Below, one piece after another: positions 38,549-48,017 of a DNA stretch of 64,000 nucleotides. Below the pieces are notes generated by a model. It was not told the origin of the DNA, searched no databases, and saw only the letters and a program-made list of their open reading frames with translations. Origin of the DNA: Pseudooceanicola aestuarii (GTDB lineage Bacteria > Pseudomonadota > Alphaproteobacteria > Rhodobacterales > Rhodobacteraceae); assembly GCF_010614805.1 (NCBI RefSeq), contig NZ_JAAFZC010000001.1:797501-861500 (forward strand). The letters run 5' to 3'. The first letter of the stretch is position 1. Every line of letters starts with the position of its first letter. Made by a program: the position numbers and the translations under genes.

Positions 38549-38887
38549 GTGAAACTGATCGTTGCAACAATCAAACCGTTCAAGCTGGAGGAGGTCCGCG
38601 AAGCGCTGACCGAGATCGGCGTGCGCGGAATGATGGTGACCGAAATCAAGGGGTTCGGATCGCAATCCGGCCATACCGAAATCTATCGCGGCGCGGAATA
38701 CGCGGTGAATTTCGTTCCCAAGATCAAGCTGGAAATCGCGGTCAACGCGGCGATGGCGGATCAGGTCGTCGAAACCATCACCACCACCGCCAAGACCGGC
38801 AAGATCGGCGACGGCAAGATTTTCGTGCTCGACCTCCAGCAGGCGGTCCGCGTGCGCACCGGCGAAACCAACGCCGACGCGCTGTGA
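38549..38887 (+). CDS. glnK: PII nitrogen regulatory protein GlnK
   Basis: A trimeric signal protein that reports nitrogen and energy status; GlnK plugs the ammonium channel when nitrogen is plentiful. The 112-residue protein has the standard length, the T-loop with the uridylylation site Tyr51 (EIYRGAEYAVNF) and the C-loop region GKIGDGKIFV. The start is GTG 38549, giving the family N-terminus MKLIVATIKPF, with GAAGGAAGGGGATC upstream. Linkage to amtB 28 nt downstream identifies it as GlnK rather than GlnB. Confidence 0.95.
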   Translation: MKLIVATIKPFKLEEVREALTEIGVRGMMVTEIKGFGSQSGHTEIYRGAEYAVNFVPKIKLEIAVNAAMADQVVETITTTAKTGKIGDGKIFVLDLQQAVRVRTGETNADAL

Positions 38888-38915
38888 GCCACCGGACAGG
38901 GAAAGGGAAACAAAC

Positions 38916-40259
38916 ATGAACATGCTCTCCAAATTGGGCCTCGCCGCCGCGCTGATCGCGGCCCCGAGCCTTGGCCTTGCGCAGGACGCGGCCGAGGCTG
39001 CGGCCCCCGCTGGCGCCGTGCCGGAACATTCGGTCTTCGTCCTCAACTCGCTGTTGTTCCTGATCGGCGGCTTCCTCGTCTTCTTCATGGCCTGCGGTTT
39101 TGCCATGCTCGAAGCCGGGCTGGTGCGCGGCAAGAACGTCACCATGCAGCTGACGAAGAACATGGGCCTCTTCGGGCTGGCTTCCATCTTCTACTACCTG
39201 ATCGGCTACAACCTGATGTACCCGCTGGGCACCTGGTCCGTCGAAGGGGTGCTGTCCGGTGTCTGGGGCCCCGGCGTCCTCGAAGCGGTGGGCGTGGCGC
39301 CTGCCGATGCGGATGACCTGGGCTATGCCTCCACCGGTTCGGACTTCTTCTTCCAGCTGATGTTCTGTGCTGCCACCGCCTCCATCGTGTCGGGCGCGCT
39401 GGCCGAACGGATCAAGCTGTGGCCCTTCCTGGTCTTCACCATCATCCTGACCGCCATCATCTACCCGCTGCAAGCGTCGTGGAAATGGGGCGGCGGCTTC
39501 CTGGACGAAGCGGGCTTCCTGGACTTCGCAGGCTCCACCGTGGTGCACTCCGTGGGCGGCTGGGCCGCGCTGGCCGGTGCGCTGATCCTCGGGCCGCGCC
39601 TGGGCCGGTACAAGGACGGTGCTGTCATCCCCTTCCCCGGCTCCAACCTGACGCTGGCAACCCTGGGGACGTTCATCCTGTGGCTGGGTTGGTTCGGCTT
39701 CAACGGCGGCTCGCAGCTGGCGATGGGCTCCGTGGGTGATGTGGCCGACGTGTCGCGGATCTTCTCCAACACCAACACCGCAGCCGCAGGCGGCGCCATC
39801 GCGGCCCTGATCGTCACGCAGCTGCTGTACAAGAAACCCGACCTGACCATGATCCTGAACGGCGCGCTGGCCGGTCTGGTGTCCATCACCGCCGAACCGC
39901 TGACCCCGACGCTGGGCGCGGCCACTCTGATCGGTGCCGTGGGCGGTGTGATCGTCGTCTTCGCCGTGCCGATGCTGGACAAGCTGAAGATCGACGACGT
40001 TGTCGGCGCCATCCCGGTGCACCTGTTCTGCGGCATCTGGGGCACTCTGGCCGTCGTCCTGACCAACCCCGATGCAACGCTGGGCGCACAGCTCTACGGC
40101 ATCATCGTGGTCGGGATCTTCGTTCTGGTCGCCTCCTTCGTGGTCTGGTTCATCATCAAGGCTCTGATGGGGCTGCGTGTCTCGGAAGAAGACGAATTGA
40201 TGGGCCTCGACAAGGCCGAACTGGGGATGGAAGCCTATCCCGAATTCGCCAAGGGCTAA
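38916..40259 (+). CDS. amtB: Ammonium transporter AmtB
   Basis: An inner-membrane channel for ammonium/ammonia. The 447-residue protein has a signal peptide (about 1-23, ...LGLAQ) and eleven predicted helices with the Amt signatures FFMACGFAMLEAGLVRGKN, FDFAG-like LDFAGSTVVHSVGGWAAL, the pore histidine region, and GGAIAALIVTQ. The soluble tail ends AKG. It is cotranscribed with glnK and followed by a terminator. Confidence 0.96.
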   Translation: MNMLSKLGLAAALIAAPSLGLAQDAAEAAAPAGAVPEHSVFVLNSLLFLIGGFLVFFMACGFAMLEAGLVRGKNVTMQLTKNMGLFGLASIFYYLIGYNLMYPLGTWSVEGVLSGVWGPGVLEAVGVAPADADDLGYASTGSDFFFQLMFCAATASIVSGALAERIKLWPFLVFTIILTAIIYPLQASWKWGGGFLDEAGFLDFAGSTVVHSVGGWAALAGALILGPRLGRYKDGAVIPFPGSNLTLATLGTFILWLGWFGFNGGSQLAMGSVGDVADVSRIFSNTNTAAAGGAIAALIVTQLLYKKPDLTMILNGALAGLVSITAEPLTPTLGAATLIGAVGGVIVVFAVPMLDKLKIDDVVGAIPVHLFCGIWGTLAVVLTNPDATLGAQLYGIIVVGIFVLVASFVVWFIIKALMGLRVSEEDELMGLDKAELGMEAYPEFAKG

Positions 40260-40285
40260 GCCCGGTCCAGTCGACCACACACCTG

Positions 40286-40313
40286 ACCCGGGCGTCCGCG
40301 CCCGGGTTTTTTC
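40286..40313 (+). terminator. Rho-independent terminator of glnK-amtB
   Basis: The arms ACCCGGGCG (40286-40294) and CGCCCGGGT (40299-40307) pair perfectly around a 4-nt loop and are followed by six further Ts, 27 nt after amtB. Confidence 0.92.
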
Positions 40314-40450
40314 GTGCCCCGCTGCCCGGCCCCGTCGGGGACAGGATGGACGCGCGGCAGGCCATTGCCCACTTCAGAGGCGCCCGCGTCAGAGGCGCCG
40401 GGGGGCGGAGGCGGGGCGCTCCAACCCGAAGCGCCCCGCCCCGCCTGCCG

Positions 40451-40828
40451 TCAGGGCGTCACCTTCTTTGGCGCGCCGGTGGCCATGTCTGTGCCGATAT
40501 GCGGCAGGCGCGCGGCCTTCCAGGCACCGAAACCGCCCTCCATATGGGCGATGCGGTCCAACCCGGCGGCGATGGCGCTGCGGGCCATCTTCTCGGACCG
40601 CACGCCCGATCCGCAATGCAGTACGATCCGCTTCTCTCCCTGCCCCGGCAAAGCTTTGGGCGTGAAGCCGGACATCGGCATCAGCATCGCCCCCTCGACA
40701 TGTTCGAACATGAATTCCTGCGGCGTGCGCACGTCGATCAGCACGATCTCTCCGGCCTCCAGCGCGCTGGCCACTTCCTGTGGCGTCCAGCTTTCCAGCG
40801 CCACGCCGTCCACGGTTTCGGTTTTCAT
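40451..40828 (-). CDS. Rhodanese-domain sulfurtransferase
   Basis: A 125-residue single-domain rhodanese with the catalytic loop HCGSGVRS (Cys72) and the entry motif VLIDVRTPQEFMFEHVEGA. Such enzymes move sulfane sulfur from thiosulfate or persulfides to thiol acceptors. It follows the metallo-beta-lactamase gene by 14 nt on the same strand, so the two probably act together on persulfides. Confidence 0.93.
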   Translation of the reverse strand: MKTETVDGVALESWTPQEVASALEAGEIVLIDVRTPQEFMFEHVEGAMLMPMSGFTPKALPGQGEKRIVLHCGSGVRSEKMARSAIAAGLDRIAHMEGGFGAWKAARLPHIGTDMATGAPKKVTP

Positions 40829-40842
40829 CGCTCTCTCCTTGT

Positions 40843-41739
40843 TCAGAATCGATTGGCAGGGATCTTGAAATAGCTGTGGCCATCCGCCTCCGACGCGGGC
40901 AGGCGTCCGGCGCGCAGATTGACCTGCAAGGCGTGCAGCATCCGGTCCGGCAGGCCCAGCGTGGCATCGCGTTCGTCCCGCAGGCGAATGTAGTCCGCCC
41001 GCGTCGTGCCCCCGCCGACATGGGGGTTGTGGGCGCGGTGGTCGGCGACGCTGGCCTCCCAGGCCGGACCCTCGCGCCCCTTCACCGGGGGATAATCGTG
41101 GCCGATGAACAGCCGCGTCTGGTCTGGCAGATCAAGGATCTGCATCAGGCTGTCATACAACCGGGCCGAGGATCCGCCGGGGAAATCCGCGCGGGAGGTG
41201 CCGACATCGACATGCATGAACGTGTCATGCACCAGCGCCGCATCCCCCACTACATAGGTGACAGAGCCCAGCGTATGCCCCGGTGACAGCATCACCTGCA
41301 CCTCCAGATCGCCCAGCGCGAACCGGGCGCCATCCTCGAACAGGTGGTCAAAGTCGCGCGCGGGCTCGAAGGCCTCGGGTAAATGGTACAGGTCGCGCCA
41401 CAGCTCCGCGATCTCGGCCACCTTGGCGCCGATGCCGTTGGGCGCGCCGGTCTGCGCACGCAACCAGTCCGACGCCATCAGATGATCCGCATGGGGGTGG
41501 GTGTCCAGCACCCAGGCCACGGTCCAGCCCTGCGCGGCGACGAAGTCCAGTACCTCCTGCGCCGAACCCATGTGGCTGCGCGCGGCGGCGGGATCGAAAT
41601 CCTGCACCACATCCACCAGCGCGCATTGGCCGGTCGCCTCGCAGGTGACCACGTATTGCACCGATCCTGTCGCCGCGTCGTGGAACCCGTCCACCCGGGG
41701 TGATCCCGGCCCGCGGGCGGGGGATGTCCTGTGAAACAT
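40843..41739 (-). CDS. Metallo-beta-lactamase-fold hydrolase, persulfide dioxygenase/Blh-like
   Basis: A 298-residue MBL-fold protein with the metal motif THPHADH (HxHxDH) near residue 80, SPGHTLGS (His) and HDTFMHVD and GHDY ligands. The sequence resembles the Blh/ETHE1-like branch, whose members oxidise glutathione persulfide to sulfite. The rhodanese gene directly downstream supports a sulfide-detoxification role. The ATG at 41739 follows CAGGAGAGCAAG; the frame is open further upstream into the divergent promoter region. Confidence 0.88.
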   Translation of the reverse strand: MFHRTSPARGPGSPRVDGFHDAATGSVQYVVTCEATGQCALVDVVQDFDPAAARSHMGSAQEVLDFVAAQGWTVAWVLDTHPHADHLMASDWLRAQTGAPNGIGAKVAEIAELWRDLYHLPEAFEPARDFDHLFEDGARFALGDLEVQVMLSPGHTLGSVTYVVGDAALVHDTFMHVDVGTSRADFPGGSSARLYDSLMQILDLPDQTRLFIGHDYPPVKGREGPAWEASVADHRAHNPHVGGGTTRADYIRLRDERDATLGLPDRMLHALQVNLRAGRLPASEADGHSYFKIPANRF

Positions 41740-41872
41740 CTTGCTCTCCTGTGCCTGACATCTGTTCACATGCAGGTAGTGGAATATTTCTTCCTGCCAA
41801 CCACCTTCGCGCGGAATTGCGAGACGGGCCGATCCATGGTTAGGATTCCGGGAACCACGAAGGGACCGGGAC

Positions 41873-43093
41873 ATGTACGATTTTGCCGCGATGGGCGCCT
41901 GGCTGGAATTTGCCGTGCGCTGGCTGCACGTGATCACCGCGATCGCCTGGATCGGGTCATCGTTCTATTTCATCGCGCTCGACCTGGGGCTGCACCGCGA
42001 TCGCAACCTGCCCACCGGCGCGGATGGCGAGGAATGGCAGGTCCATGGCGGCGGCTTCTACCATATCCAGAAATACCTGGTGGCCCCGGCAAACCTGCCC
42101 GACCACCTGGTCTGGTTCAAATGGGAAAGCTACGCGACCTGGCTGTCGGGCTTTGCGCTGCTGGCACTGGTCTATTACCTGGGCGCGGAATTCTACCTGA
42201 TCGACCCCGCCGTCGCCGATCTGGCGCCCTGGCAGGCGATCGCGATTTCCATCGCGTCGCTGGGACTGGGCTGGGTCGCCTATGACCAGATCTGCAAATC
42301 CCGCCTTGGCGAGAACAACACCCGCCTGATGATCGGCCTTTACGTGATCCTTGTGGGGCTGGCGTGGTTCTATACCTCTGTCTTTTCCGGGCGGGCGGCA
42401 CTGCTGCACCTGGGGGCCTTCACCGCCACGCTGATGAGCGCGAATGTCTTCATGATCATCATCCCGAACCAGAAGATCGTGGTGGCGGATCTGAAGGCCG
42501 GGCGCAAACCCGACCCGAAATACGGCAAGATCGCCAAGCAGCGATCCACTCACAACAATTACCTGACCCTGCCGGTCATCTTCATGATGCTGTCCAATCA
42601 CTACCCGCTGGCCTTCTCCACCCAGTACACATGGGTGATTGCCAGCCTGGTGTTCCTGATGGGCGTGACGATCCGGCATTTCTTCAACTCCATGCATGCG
42701 CGGCAGGGGCGACCGTACTGGACCTGGCTGGTGACGGCTCTGATCTTCCTGGCGGTGATGTGGCTCTCCACCGCGCCGATGTTCCGCAGCGCCGAACCGG
42801 AGGAGGCGACCGGCCCCGCGCTGCGGTTCGCGCAGGCCGAGGGGTTCGACCGCGTGCATGATATCGTGCTGGGCCGCTGCTCCATGTGCCATGCCGCCGA
42901 ACCGGGCTGGGAAGGGCTGCATTGGCCGCCCAAGGGGATCCGGCTGGAGACCGAAGCGCAGATCGCGCGGCAGGCGCGCGCGATCTACCTTCAGGCCGGA
43001 TTGGGCCACGCGATGCCGCCCGCCAACCTGTCCTTCATGGAGGAGGAGGAGCGCCAGGCGATCACCGCCTGGTACCGCGCCGCGACCCGCTGA
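41873..43093 (+). CDS. puuD: Urate hydroxylase PuuD (membrane domain fused to cytochrome c)
   Basis: Oxidises urate to 5-hydroxyisourate, feeding electrons into the respiratory chain. The 406-residue protein has about eight membrane helices (1-310), starting with the histidine-containing [22 protein letters not shown], and a C-terminal cytochrome c domain with CSMCH (336-340) and a late methionine ([11 protein letters not shown]) as likely sixth ligand. No other urate-degradation gene is next to it; the M20 amidohydrolase at 49268 is the only nearby candidate of similar chemistry. Confidence 0.93.
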   Translation: MYDFAAMGAWLEFAVRWLHVITAIAWIGSSFYFIALDLGLHRDRNLPTGADGEEWQVHGGGFYHIQKYLVAPANLPDHLVWFKWESYATWLSGFALLALVYYLGAEFYLIDPAVADLAPWQAIAISIASLGLGWVAYDQICKSRLGENNTRLMIGLYVILVGLAWFYTSVFSGRAALLHLGAFTATLMSANVFMIIIPNQKIVVADLKAGRKPDPKYGKIAKQRSTHNNYLTLPVIFMMLSNHYPLAFSTQYTWVIASLVFLMGVTIRHFFNSMHARQGRPYWTWLVTALIFLAVMWLSTAPMFRSAEPEEATGPALRFAQAEGFDRVHDIVLGRCSMCHAAEPGWEGLHWPPKGIRLETEAQIARQARAIYLQAGLGHAMPPANLSFMEEEERQAITAWYRAATR

Positions 43094-43166
43094 ACGGGGG
43101 GTTGCCCACAGCTTTCCGCCGCGCGCCCCATTTCCGACTCGGCCCGCCCATGCTACACCTAGTTGG

Positions 43167-45053
43167 ATGAGCCAAGCCGCCCCCAAGATACGCCCCGACG
43201 CCCCGGTCATCCGCCAGTTGGACGATGCCGCGATCAACCGCATCGCGGCCGGGGAGGTCGTGGAACGCCCCGCCTCCGCGGTGAAGGAGCTGGTGGAAAA
43301 CGCGCTGGATGCCGGCGCCACCAGGGTAGAGATCACCATTGCCGATGGCGGCAAGACATTGATCCGCGTGCGCGACGATGGCTGCGGCATCGCGGCTGAC
43401 GCGTTGCCCCTGGCCCTGTCGCGCCACGCCACGTCCAAGATCGATGGCTCAGACCTGTTGAACATCCACACCTTCGGCTTCCGCGGAGAGGCGCTGCCCT
43501 CGCTGGCCGCCGTGGGGCGGCTGACCCTGACCTCCCGCGTGGCGGGCGCGGAGGCCGCCGAAATCCGCGTCTCCGGCGGCCGGGCGGACCCGGTGCGCCC
43601 CGCCGCGCTGAATTCCGGCACGGTGGCGGACCTGCGCGATCTGTTCTTTGCCACCCCCGCGCGGCTGAAATTTCTGCGCAGCGACCGCGCAGAGACGCAG
43701 GCCGTGACCGATATCATCAAGCGGCTGGCGATGGCGGAACCCTTTGTCGGGTTCACCCTGCGCGACACGTCGGGCGGCGGCGACGGGCGGGTGCTGTTCC
43801 GCGCCGACCCCGAATCGGGTGACCTGTTCGATGCGCTGCACGGGCGGCTGGCTACGATCCTGGGCCGCGACTTTGCCGAGAACGCCCTGGCCATCGACGC
43901 CACCCGCGAGGGGCTGCGCATGACCGGCTATGCCGCACTGCCGACCTATTCGCGCGGCGCGGCGGTGGCGCAATTCCTGTTCGTCAACGGCCGCCCGGTG
44001 CGGGACAAACTGCTGACCGGCGCGCTGCGAGCGGCCTATTTCGACTTTCTCAGCCGCGACCGCCACCCGGCCGCCGCGCTGTTCCTGACCTGCGATCCCA
44101 CGCTGGTGGATGTGAACGTGCATCCCGCGAAATCCGAGGTTCGGTTCCGCGATCCGGGCACCGCGCGGGGGCTGATCGTCACCGGGTTGCGCCATGCGCT
44201 GGCAGAGGCCGGGCACCGCGCCTCCACCACCGTGGCGGGGGCGACACTGGGCGCCTTTCGTCCCGAACCCGGCGCCGCCGAGGCACCGCACGCCCCCGTC
44301 TACCAGGCACCGGAACGTGGCACGCGGCCGCTGTCCGACACGCCGCTGGCCCAGGCGCAGCCCGCACCCGGCCTGTCCGAAGGCCCGGCCTCCCTGCCTG
44401 CCTTCGACACCGCGCCCTCGGCCCGGCACGAGATCGTCGAAGACCCCCGGCCCGACCTGCCGCCGGCCGAGGATCACCCCCTGGGTGCCGCCCGCGCGCA
44501 GGTGCACGAGAATTACATCGTCGCACAGACCCGCACCGGCATGATCCTGGTGGATCAGCACGCCGCCCATGAACGGCTGGTCTACGAGAAGCTCAAAGCG
44601 CAGATGGCCGCCAATGGTGTCGCCTCCCAGGCGCTTCTGATCCCCGAAATCGTTGAGCTGTCCGCAGGGGAATGCGCCCGCCTGCTGGAAGCCGCCGAGG
44701 ATCTGGCGCGCCTGGGCCTGCACCTCGAAGCTTTCGGCGGCAGCGCCATCGCCATTCGCGAGACCCCCGCCATCCTGGGCGAGATCAACGCCGAGGCGAT
44801 GCTGCGCGACGTGCTGGATGAATTGGCCGATCAGGACGACAGTCAGACCCTGCAAGCCCGGATCGAGGCGATCCTCTCCCGCGTGGCCTGCCATGGCTCC
44901 ATCCGGTCGGGACGCCGGATGCAGGTGGCGGAGATGAACGAACTCCTCCGCCAGATGGAGGCAACGCCCCATTCCGGCCAATGCAACCACGGCCGTCCCA
45001 CCTATGTGGAGCTGAAGCTGGCCGATATCGAACGGCTGTTCGGACGCACATGA
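43167..45053 (+). CDS. mutL: DNA mismatch repair protein MutL
   Basis: MutL couples mismatch recognition by MutS to strand incision. The 628-residue protein has the GHKL ATPase motifs [19 protein letters not shown] and GFRGEALPS in the first 100 residues, a Pro/Ala-rich linker (about 370-440) and a C-terminal dimer domain with the endonuclease motif [12 protein letters not shown] (DQHAx2Ex4E), meaning it nicks DNA itself, as in bacteria without MutH. The ATG at 43167 opens the conserved core; the ribosome site is weak. It overlaps rmuC by 4 nt. Confidence 0.97.
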   Translation: MSQAAPKIRPDAPVIRQLDDAAINRIAAGEVVERPASAVKELVENALDAGATRVEITIADGGKTLIRVRDDGCGIAADALPLALSRHATSKIDGSDLLNIHTFGFRGEALPSLAAVGRLTLTSRVAGAEAAEIRVSGGRADPVRPAALNSGTVADLRDLFFATPARLKFLRSDRAETQAVTDIIKRLAMAEPFVGFTLRDTSGGGDGRVLFRADPESGDLFDALHGRLATILGRDFAENALAIDATREGLRMTGYAALPTYSRGAAVAQFLFVNGRPVRDKLLTGALRAAYFDFLSRDRHPAAALFLTCDPTLVDVNVHPAKSEVRFRDPGTARGLIVTGLRHALAEAGHRASTTVAGATLGAFRPEPGAAEAPHAPVYQAPERGTRPLSDTPLAQAQPAPGLSEGPASLPAFDTAPSARHEIVEDPRPDLPPAEDHPLGAARAQVHENYIVAQTRTGMILVDQHAAHERLVYEKLKAQMAANGVASQALLIPEIVELSAGECARLLEAAEDLARLGLHLEAFGGSAIAIRETPAILGEINAEAMLRDVLDELADQDDSQTLQARIEAILSRVACHGSIRSGRRMQVAEMNELLRQMEATPHSGQCNHGRPTYVELKLADIERLFGRT

Positions 45054-46273
45054 CCCCCCTGTCCCAGATCCTGGCCGACCCGCTTATCCTGGCCGCGGGG
45101 CTGGGCGGGCTGCTGCTGCTGGTCGTGGGGCTGCTGATCGCGGTGCTGCGCGGCAATGCCCGTGCGAACGAACCGGTGATCTGGCAGATGACCCAGTTGT
45201 CGCGCGCCGTGGAAGGGCTGTCGCGCGGGCAGGAGCAGCTGGCCGGCGGCCTGACCTCGGTGTCCAACGCTCAGGCCAGCACCCAGGCGCAGGTGATCCA
45301 GACCATGGAAACCCGGATGGCCCATGTTCAGGCGCAGATGAATGACCGCCTGCATGAAAACGCCCTGCGCTCGGCCCGCAGCTTGGCGGAGATGCAGGAG
45401 AAGATGAACGAACAACTGCGCGGCGGGTCGGAACGGACAACGAAATCCCTGACCGCCCTGCAAGAGCGGCTGAAGACGATCGACCGCGCGCAGGAAAATA
45501 TCACCCGCCTGTCCGGCGACGTGCTGTCGTTGCAGGACATCCTGTCGAACAAGCAGACACGCGGCGCCTTTGGCGAGATCCAGTTGAACGACATCGTGTC
45601 CAAGGCGCTGCCCTCGGACAGCTACACGGTGCAGGCCACCCTGTCGAACGGGCGCCGCGCCGATTGCCTGATCCACCTGCCCAACCCACCTGGCCCCATC
45701 GTGATCGACGCAAAATTCCCGCTGGAGTCCTACGAGGCCCTGCGCAACGCCCGCAGTCCGGAACACGTCGCCCGCGCCGCGCAATTGCTGCGCCAGGCGG
45801 TACGCACCCATATCCGCGCGATCTCCGACCGCTATATCCTCGACGGCGAGACGGCGGATGGCGCGCTGATGTTCCTGCCCTCCGAGGCCGTCTATGCCGA
45901 ACTGCACGCCAATTTCACCGACGTGGTGCGGGAGGGGTTCGACGCCCGCGTCTGGATCGTCTCCCCCACCACCTGCATGGCAACGCTGAACACCATGCGC
46001 GCCATCCTCAAGGACGCGCGGATGCGCGAACAGGCGGGCGCGATCCGCAAGACCCTGCGCCAGCTGCACCGCGACGTCGAACTGGTGGTGGAACGGGTGG
46101 GGAAGCTGGACAATCACTTCCGTCAGGCACGCGAAGATCTGGACGGAATCGGCACCGCCGCCGAACGTGCGGGCAAGCGCGCCGCCCGGCTGGACAATTT
46201 CGATTTCGAGGAAATATCCGATGACGCGCCCAGCCTGGACCGCCTGACGTCCAGCCGTCCGCGCGGCGAATAG
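45050..46273 (+). CDS. rmuC: DNA recombination protein RmuC homologue
   Basis: RmuC proteins limit recombination at inverted repeats; the core is a predicted nuclease-like domain. The 407-residue protein has an N-terminal membrane anchor (about 8-35), a long coiled coil (about 45-170) and the RmuC core with [32 protein letters not shown] and [13 protein letters not shown]. It starts in the mutL stop (ATGA), so both repair genes are translationally coupled. Confidence 0.95.
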   Translation: MTPLSQILADPLILAAGLGGLLLLVVGLLIAVLRGNARANEPVIWQMTQLSRAVEGLSRGQEQLAGGLTSVSNAQASTQAQVIQTMETRMAHVQAQMNDRLHENALRSARSLAEMQEKMNEQLRGGSERTTKSLTALQERLKTIDRAQENITRLSGDVLSLQDILSNKQTRGAFGEIQLNDIVSKALPSDSYTVQATLSNGRRADCLIHLPNPPGPIVIDAKFPLESYEALRNARSPEHVARAAQLLRQAVRTHIRAISDRYILDGETADGALMFLPSEAVYAELHANFTDVVREGFDARVWIVSPTTCMATLNTMRAILKDARMREQAGAIRKTLRQLHRDVELVVERVGKLDNHFRQAREDLDGIGTAAERAGKRAARLDNFDFEEISDDAPSLDRLTSSRPRGE

Positions 46274-46438
46274 CACCGCCCGGCGCGGCGTTACGCGCGA
46301 CGGGGCGATCCGGTTCACTTTCAGTTCTCACATTATTGGCAGAGCGCGTGTTCGAACTTTTTCGCCTGTCGCGGTGTTGTCTCCTCGAACCGCAGGCAAC
46401 ACGGCCTGCACCGAGAGAAAAAGAAAAAGGAGATTACC

Positions 46439-46699
46439 ATGAAACGCCTTATCGCTCTGAGCACCGCAGCCCTGATGACCGGCACCGCAGCCATCGCTGC
46501 CACCCCGGCCGAGCTGCAGACGCAACGCGACATGACGCAGAATGACACGGTCATCGTGACCGACGGCACCACCAAGATCGTGCCGGGCGAAGAAGTCTAC
46601 AAGGACGAATCCCGTCAGCTGCTGCGCATGGAACAGGCCGAAGTGTCTGTCTTCAGCGAAGACGGTGACGACGAATTGTCGGCCTATGAAATTCAATAA
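46439..46699 (+). CDS. Small secreted acidic protein of unknown function
   Basis: An 86-residue protein with a signal peptide (KRLIALSTAALMTGTAAIAA, cleavage near residue 21) and a mature part of about 65 residues that is acidic (about 15 Asp/Glu) and has no cysteine. A very good ribosome site (AAAAAGGAGATTACC) precedes the ATG and a strong terminator follows, so it is probably well expressed as a single gene. I do not recognise a domain; the IVTDGTTKIVPGEEVY segment has a beta-strand look. Confidence 0.82.
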   Translation: MKRLIALSTAALMTGTAAIAATPAELQTQRDMTQNDTVIVTDGTTKIVPGEEVYKDESRQLLRMEQAEVSVFSEDGDDELSAYEIQ

Positions 46700-46794
46700 G
46701 ACCTGACACGTCAGGCAATTCGGATGCATCGGTGATGATTGGACTGACAGAACATACAGTCTGAACTGAAAATCCAGTCTGAATCGAAGCATCG

Positions 46795-46826
46795 AAAAAC
46801 CCCGGGCCATGCGGCCCGGGGTTTTT
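46795..46826. terminator. Bidirectional rho-independent terminator
   Basis: The arms AAAAACCCCGGGCC (46795-46808) and GGCCCGGGGTTTTT (46813-46826) pair perfectly with a 4-nt loop, giving U-runs on both strands. It separates the small secreted protein from the convergent gene ending at 46875. Confidence 0.95.
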
Positions 46827-46874
46827 ATCGTGCGGCGCCCGGTTTGGCACCAGATCGCGGCTGGCGGGGCCGGG

Positions 46875-48017
46875 TCAACCGACGCGCTGGATGATTTCCA
46901 GATGGGTGTTGGCCCCGGCGATCTGACCCAGCCAGCTGCCCGTGATCTCCGGGTCGCTGGGCGCGGCGCTGACACCGGGCGCGATTTCGCCGGCGATCAC
47001 CGCCTGAACCGCCAGCCGCACGGTCTGCGACACCAGCCGCCCCATGGCCGAGGTTTCCGCCGTGCCGCGCGCATCCATGGCCCAAGTCTGGTCGAACAGC
47101 ACCTTGTCGTCCTGCTTGGCCGTCAGGGTGACGAACAGGACAACCCGGTCGGCCTCCCCCTCCCCATAGGCGTGGCGGGACCAGAAATCGTCCGACATCT
47201 CCGCCAGGCGAGCATCGCCCTCGGGACCGTCCAGCGTCTCGATCTCGCGGAACACGTCGGCCCAGGCCTCCGACCAGCCGTCCAGCCGCAGGGTGCCGCG
47301 CACGAAATTGCGGACGTTCCAGTCCTTTCCGAACTCGTATTCCGCGATGAACGGCACCGAATCCCGGTTGGGATAAGCCTCGAAGGTCTCTCCCAGTTCG
47401 CGCGGATCCTCGTAGCGGGTGATGGCCTGCCAGGGGCGATCGACCTCCAGCACCTCCCAATCCCGGATCGACCGGGAGGGGGAGCGCAGCGCCTTCAGAA
47501 CACCCAGCGGCGACCAGCTGAACTTGTAGCGGAACTCGTTGGGAATTTTCGGGAATCCACCGCAATAGGAGGTAAAGGACAGCTCCGCCGAGCTGTCGAA
47601 ATCATCGCTTGACCGCCACTTCCCGACCAGCTCATGGGCCATCAGATGGTCGATCCCCGGGTCCAGCCCGACCTCGTTCACCAGGCAAAGTCCCTTGTCC
47701 CGTGCCGCGCCGTCCAACGCCCGCATCTCAGGAGAGATATAGGAAGAGGAAACGAAATGCGCACCCGCCTCCAGCGCCGCCTGTGCCAATGGCACATGCC
47801 AATCCGCCGGCAGCATCGACACAACGACATCGCCCGCCGCCAGCGCACCCGACAGGGTCGCCAGATCGAAGGCACGAATATCGTCGGTCAGATCGCCGAC
47901 CGCCTCCGCAGCCTTGGCCGTGGTGCGGTTCCAGACGACGACATCGGCGCCCGAAGTCAGAAGGGTCCGCAGGCCGGGCACGGCGGACAACCCGGTTCCA
48001 CACCAGTGAATTGTCAT
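46875..48017 (-). CDS. Saccharopine dehydrogenase family protein (NADP-binding, C-terminal catalytic type)
   Basis: A 380-residue oxidoreductase with an N-terminal dinucleotide fold ([16 protein letters not shown], then VVVWNRT) and the family motifs NEVGLDPGIDHLMA and SYCGGFPKIP typical of glutamate-forming saccharopine dehydrogenase (LYS9-type). It would split saccharopine to glutamate and aminoadipate semialdehyde or run the reverse. It overlaps the lysine-forming-type gene upstream by 4 nt, so the two enzymes are made together. Confidence 0.9.
   Translation of the reverse strand: MTIHWCGTGLSAVPGLRTLLTSGADVVVWNRTTAKAAEAVGDLTDDIRAFDLATLSGALAAGDVVVSMLPADWHVPLAQAALEAGAHFVSSSYISPEMRALDGAARDKGLCLVNEVGLDPGIDHLMAHELVGKWRSSDDFDSSAELSFTSYCGGFPKIPNEFRYKFSWSPLGVLKALRSPSRSIRDWEVLEVDRPWQAITRYEDPRELGETFEAYPNRDSVPFIAEYEFGKDWNVRNFVRGTLRLDGWSEAWADVFREIETLDGPEGDARLAEMSDDFWSRHAYGEGEADRVVLFVTLTAKQDDKVLFDQTWAMDARGTAETSAMGRLVSQTVRLAVQAVIAGEIAPGVSAAPSDPEITGSWLGQIAGANTHLEIIQRVG

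Noticed and set aside
38778..40280. A 500-codon minus-strand open frame opposite amtB
   Set aside because: It is an antisense shadow of a conserved transporter with no recognisable protein features.
40843..41937. BigR/SqrR-type operator in the gap between the MBL gene and puuD
   Set aside because: A GGAATATTTC stretch near 41780 is weakly palindromic, but it does not have the ATTC-N8-GAAT spacing of that regulator family, so no site is listed.
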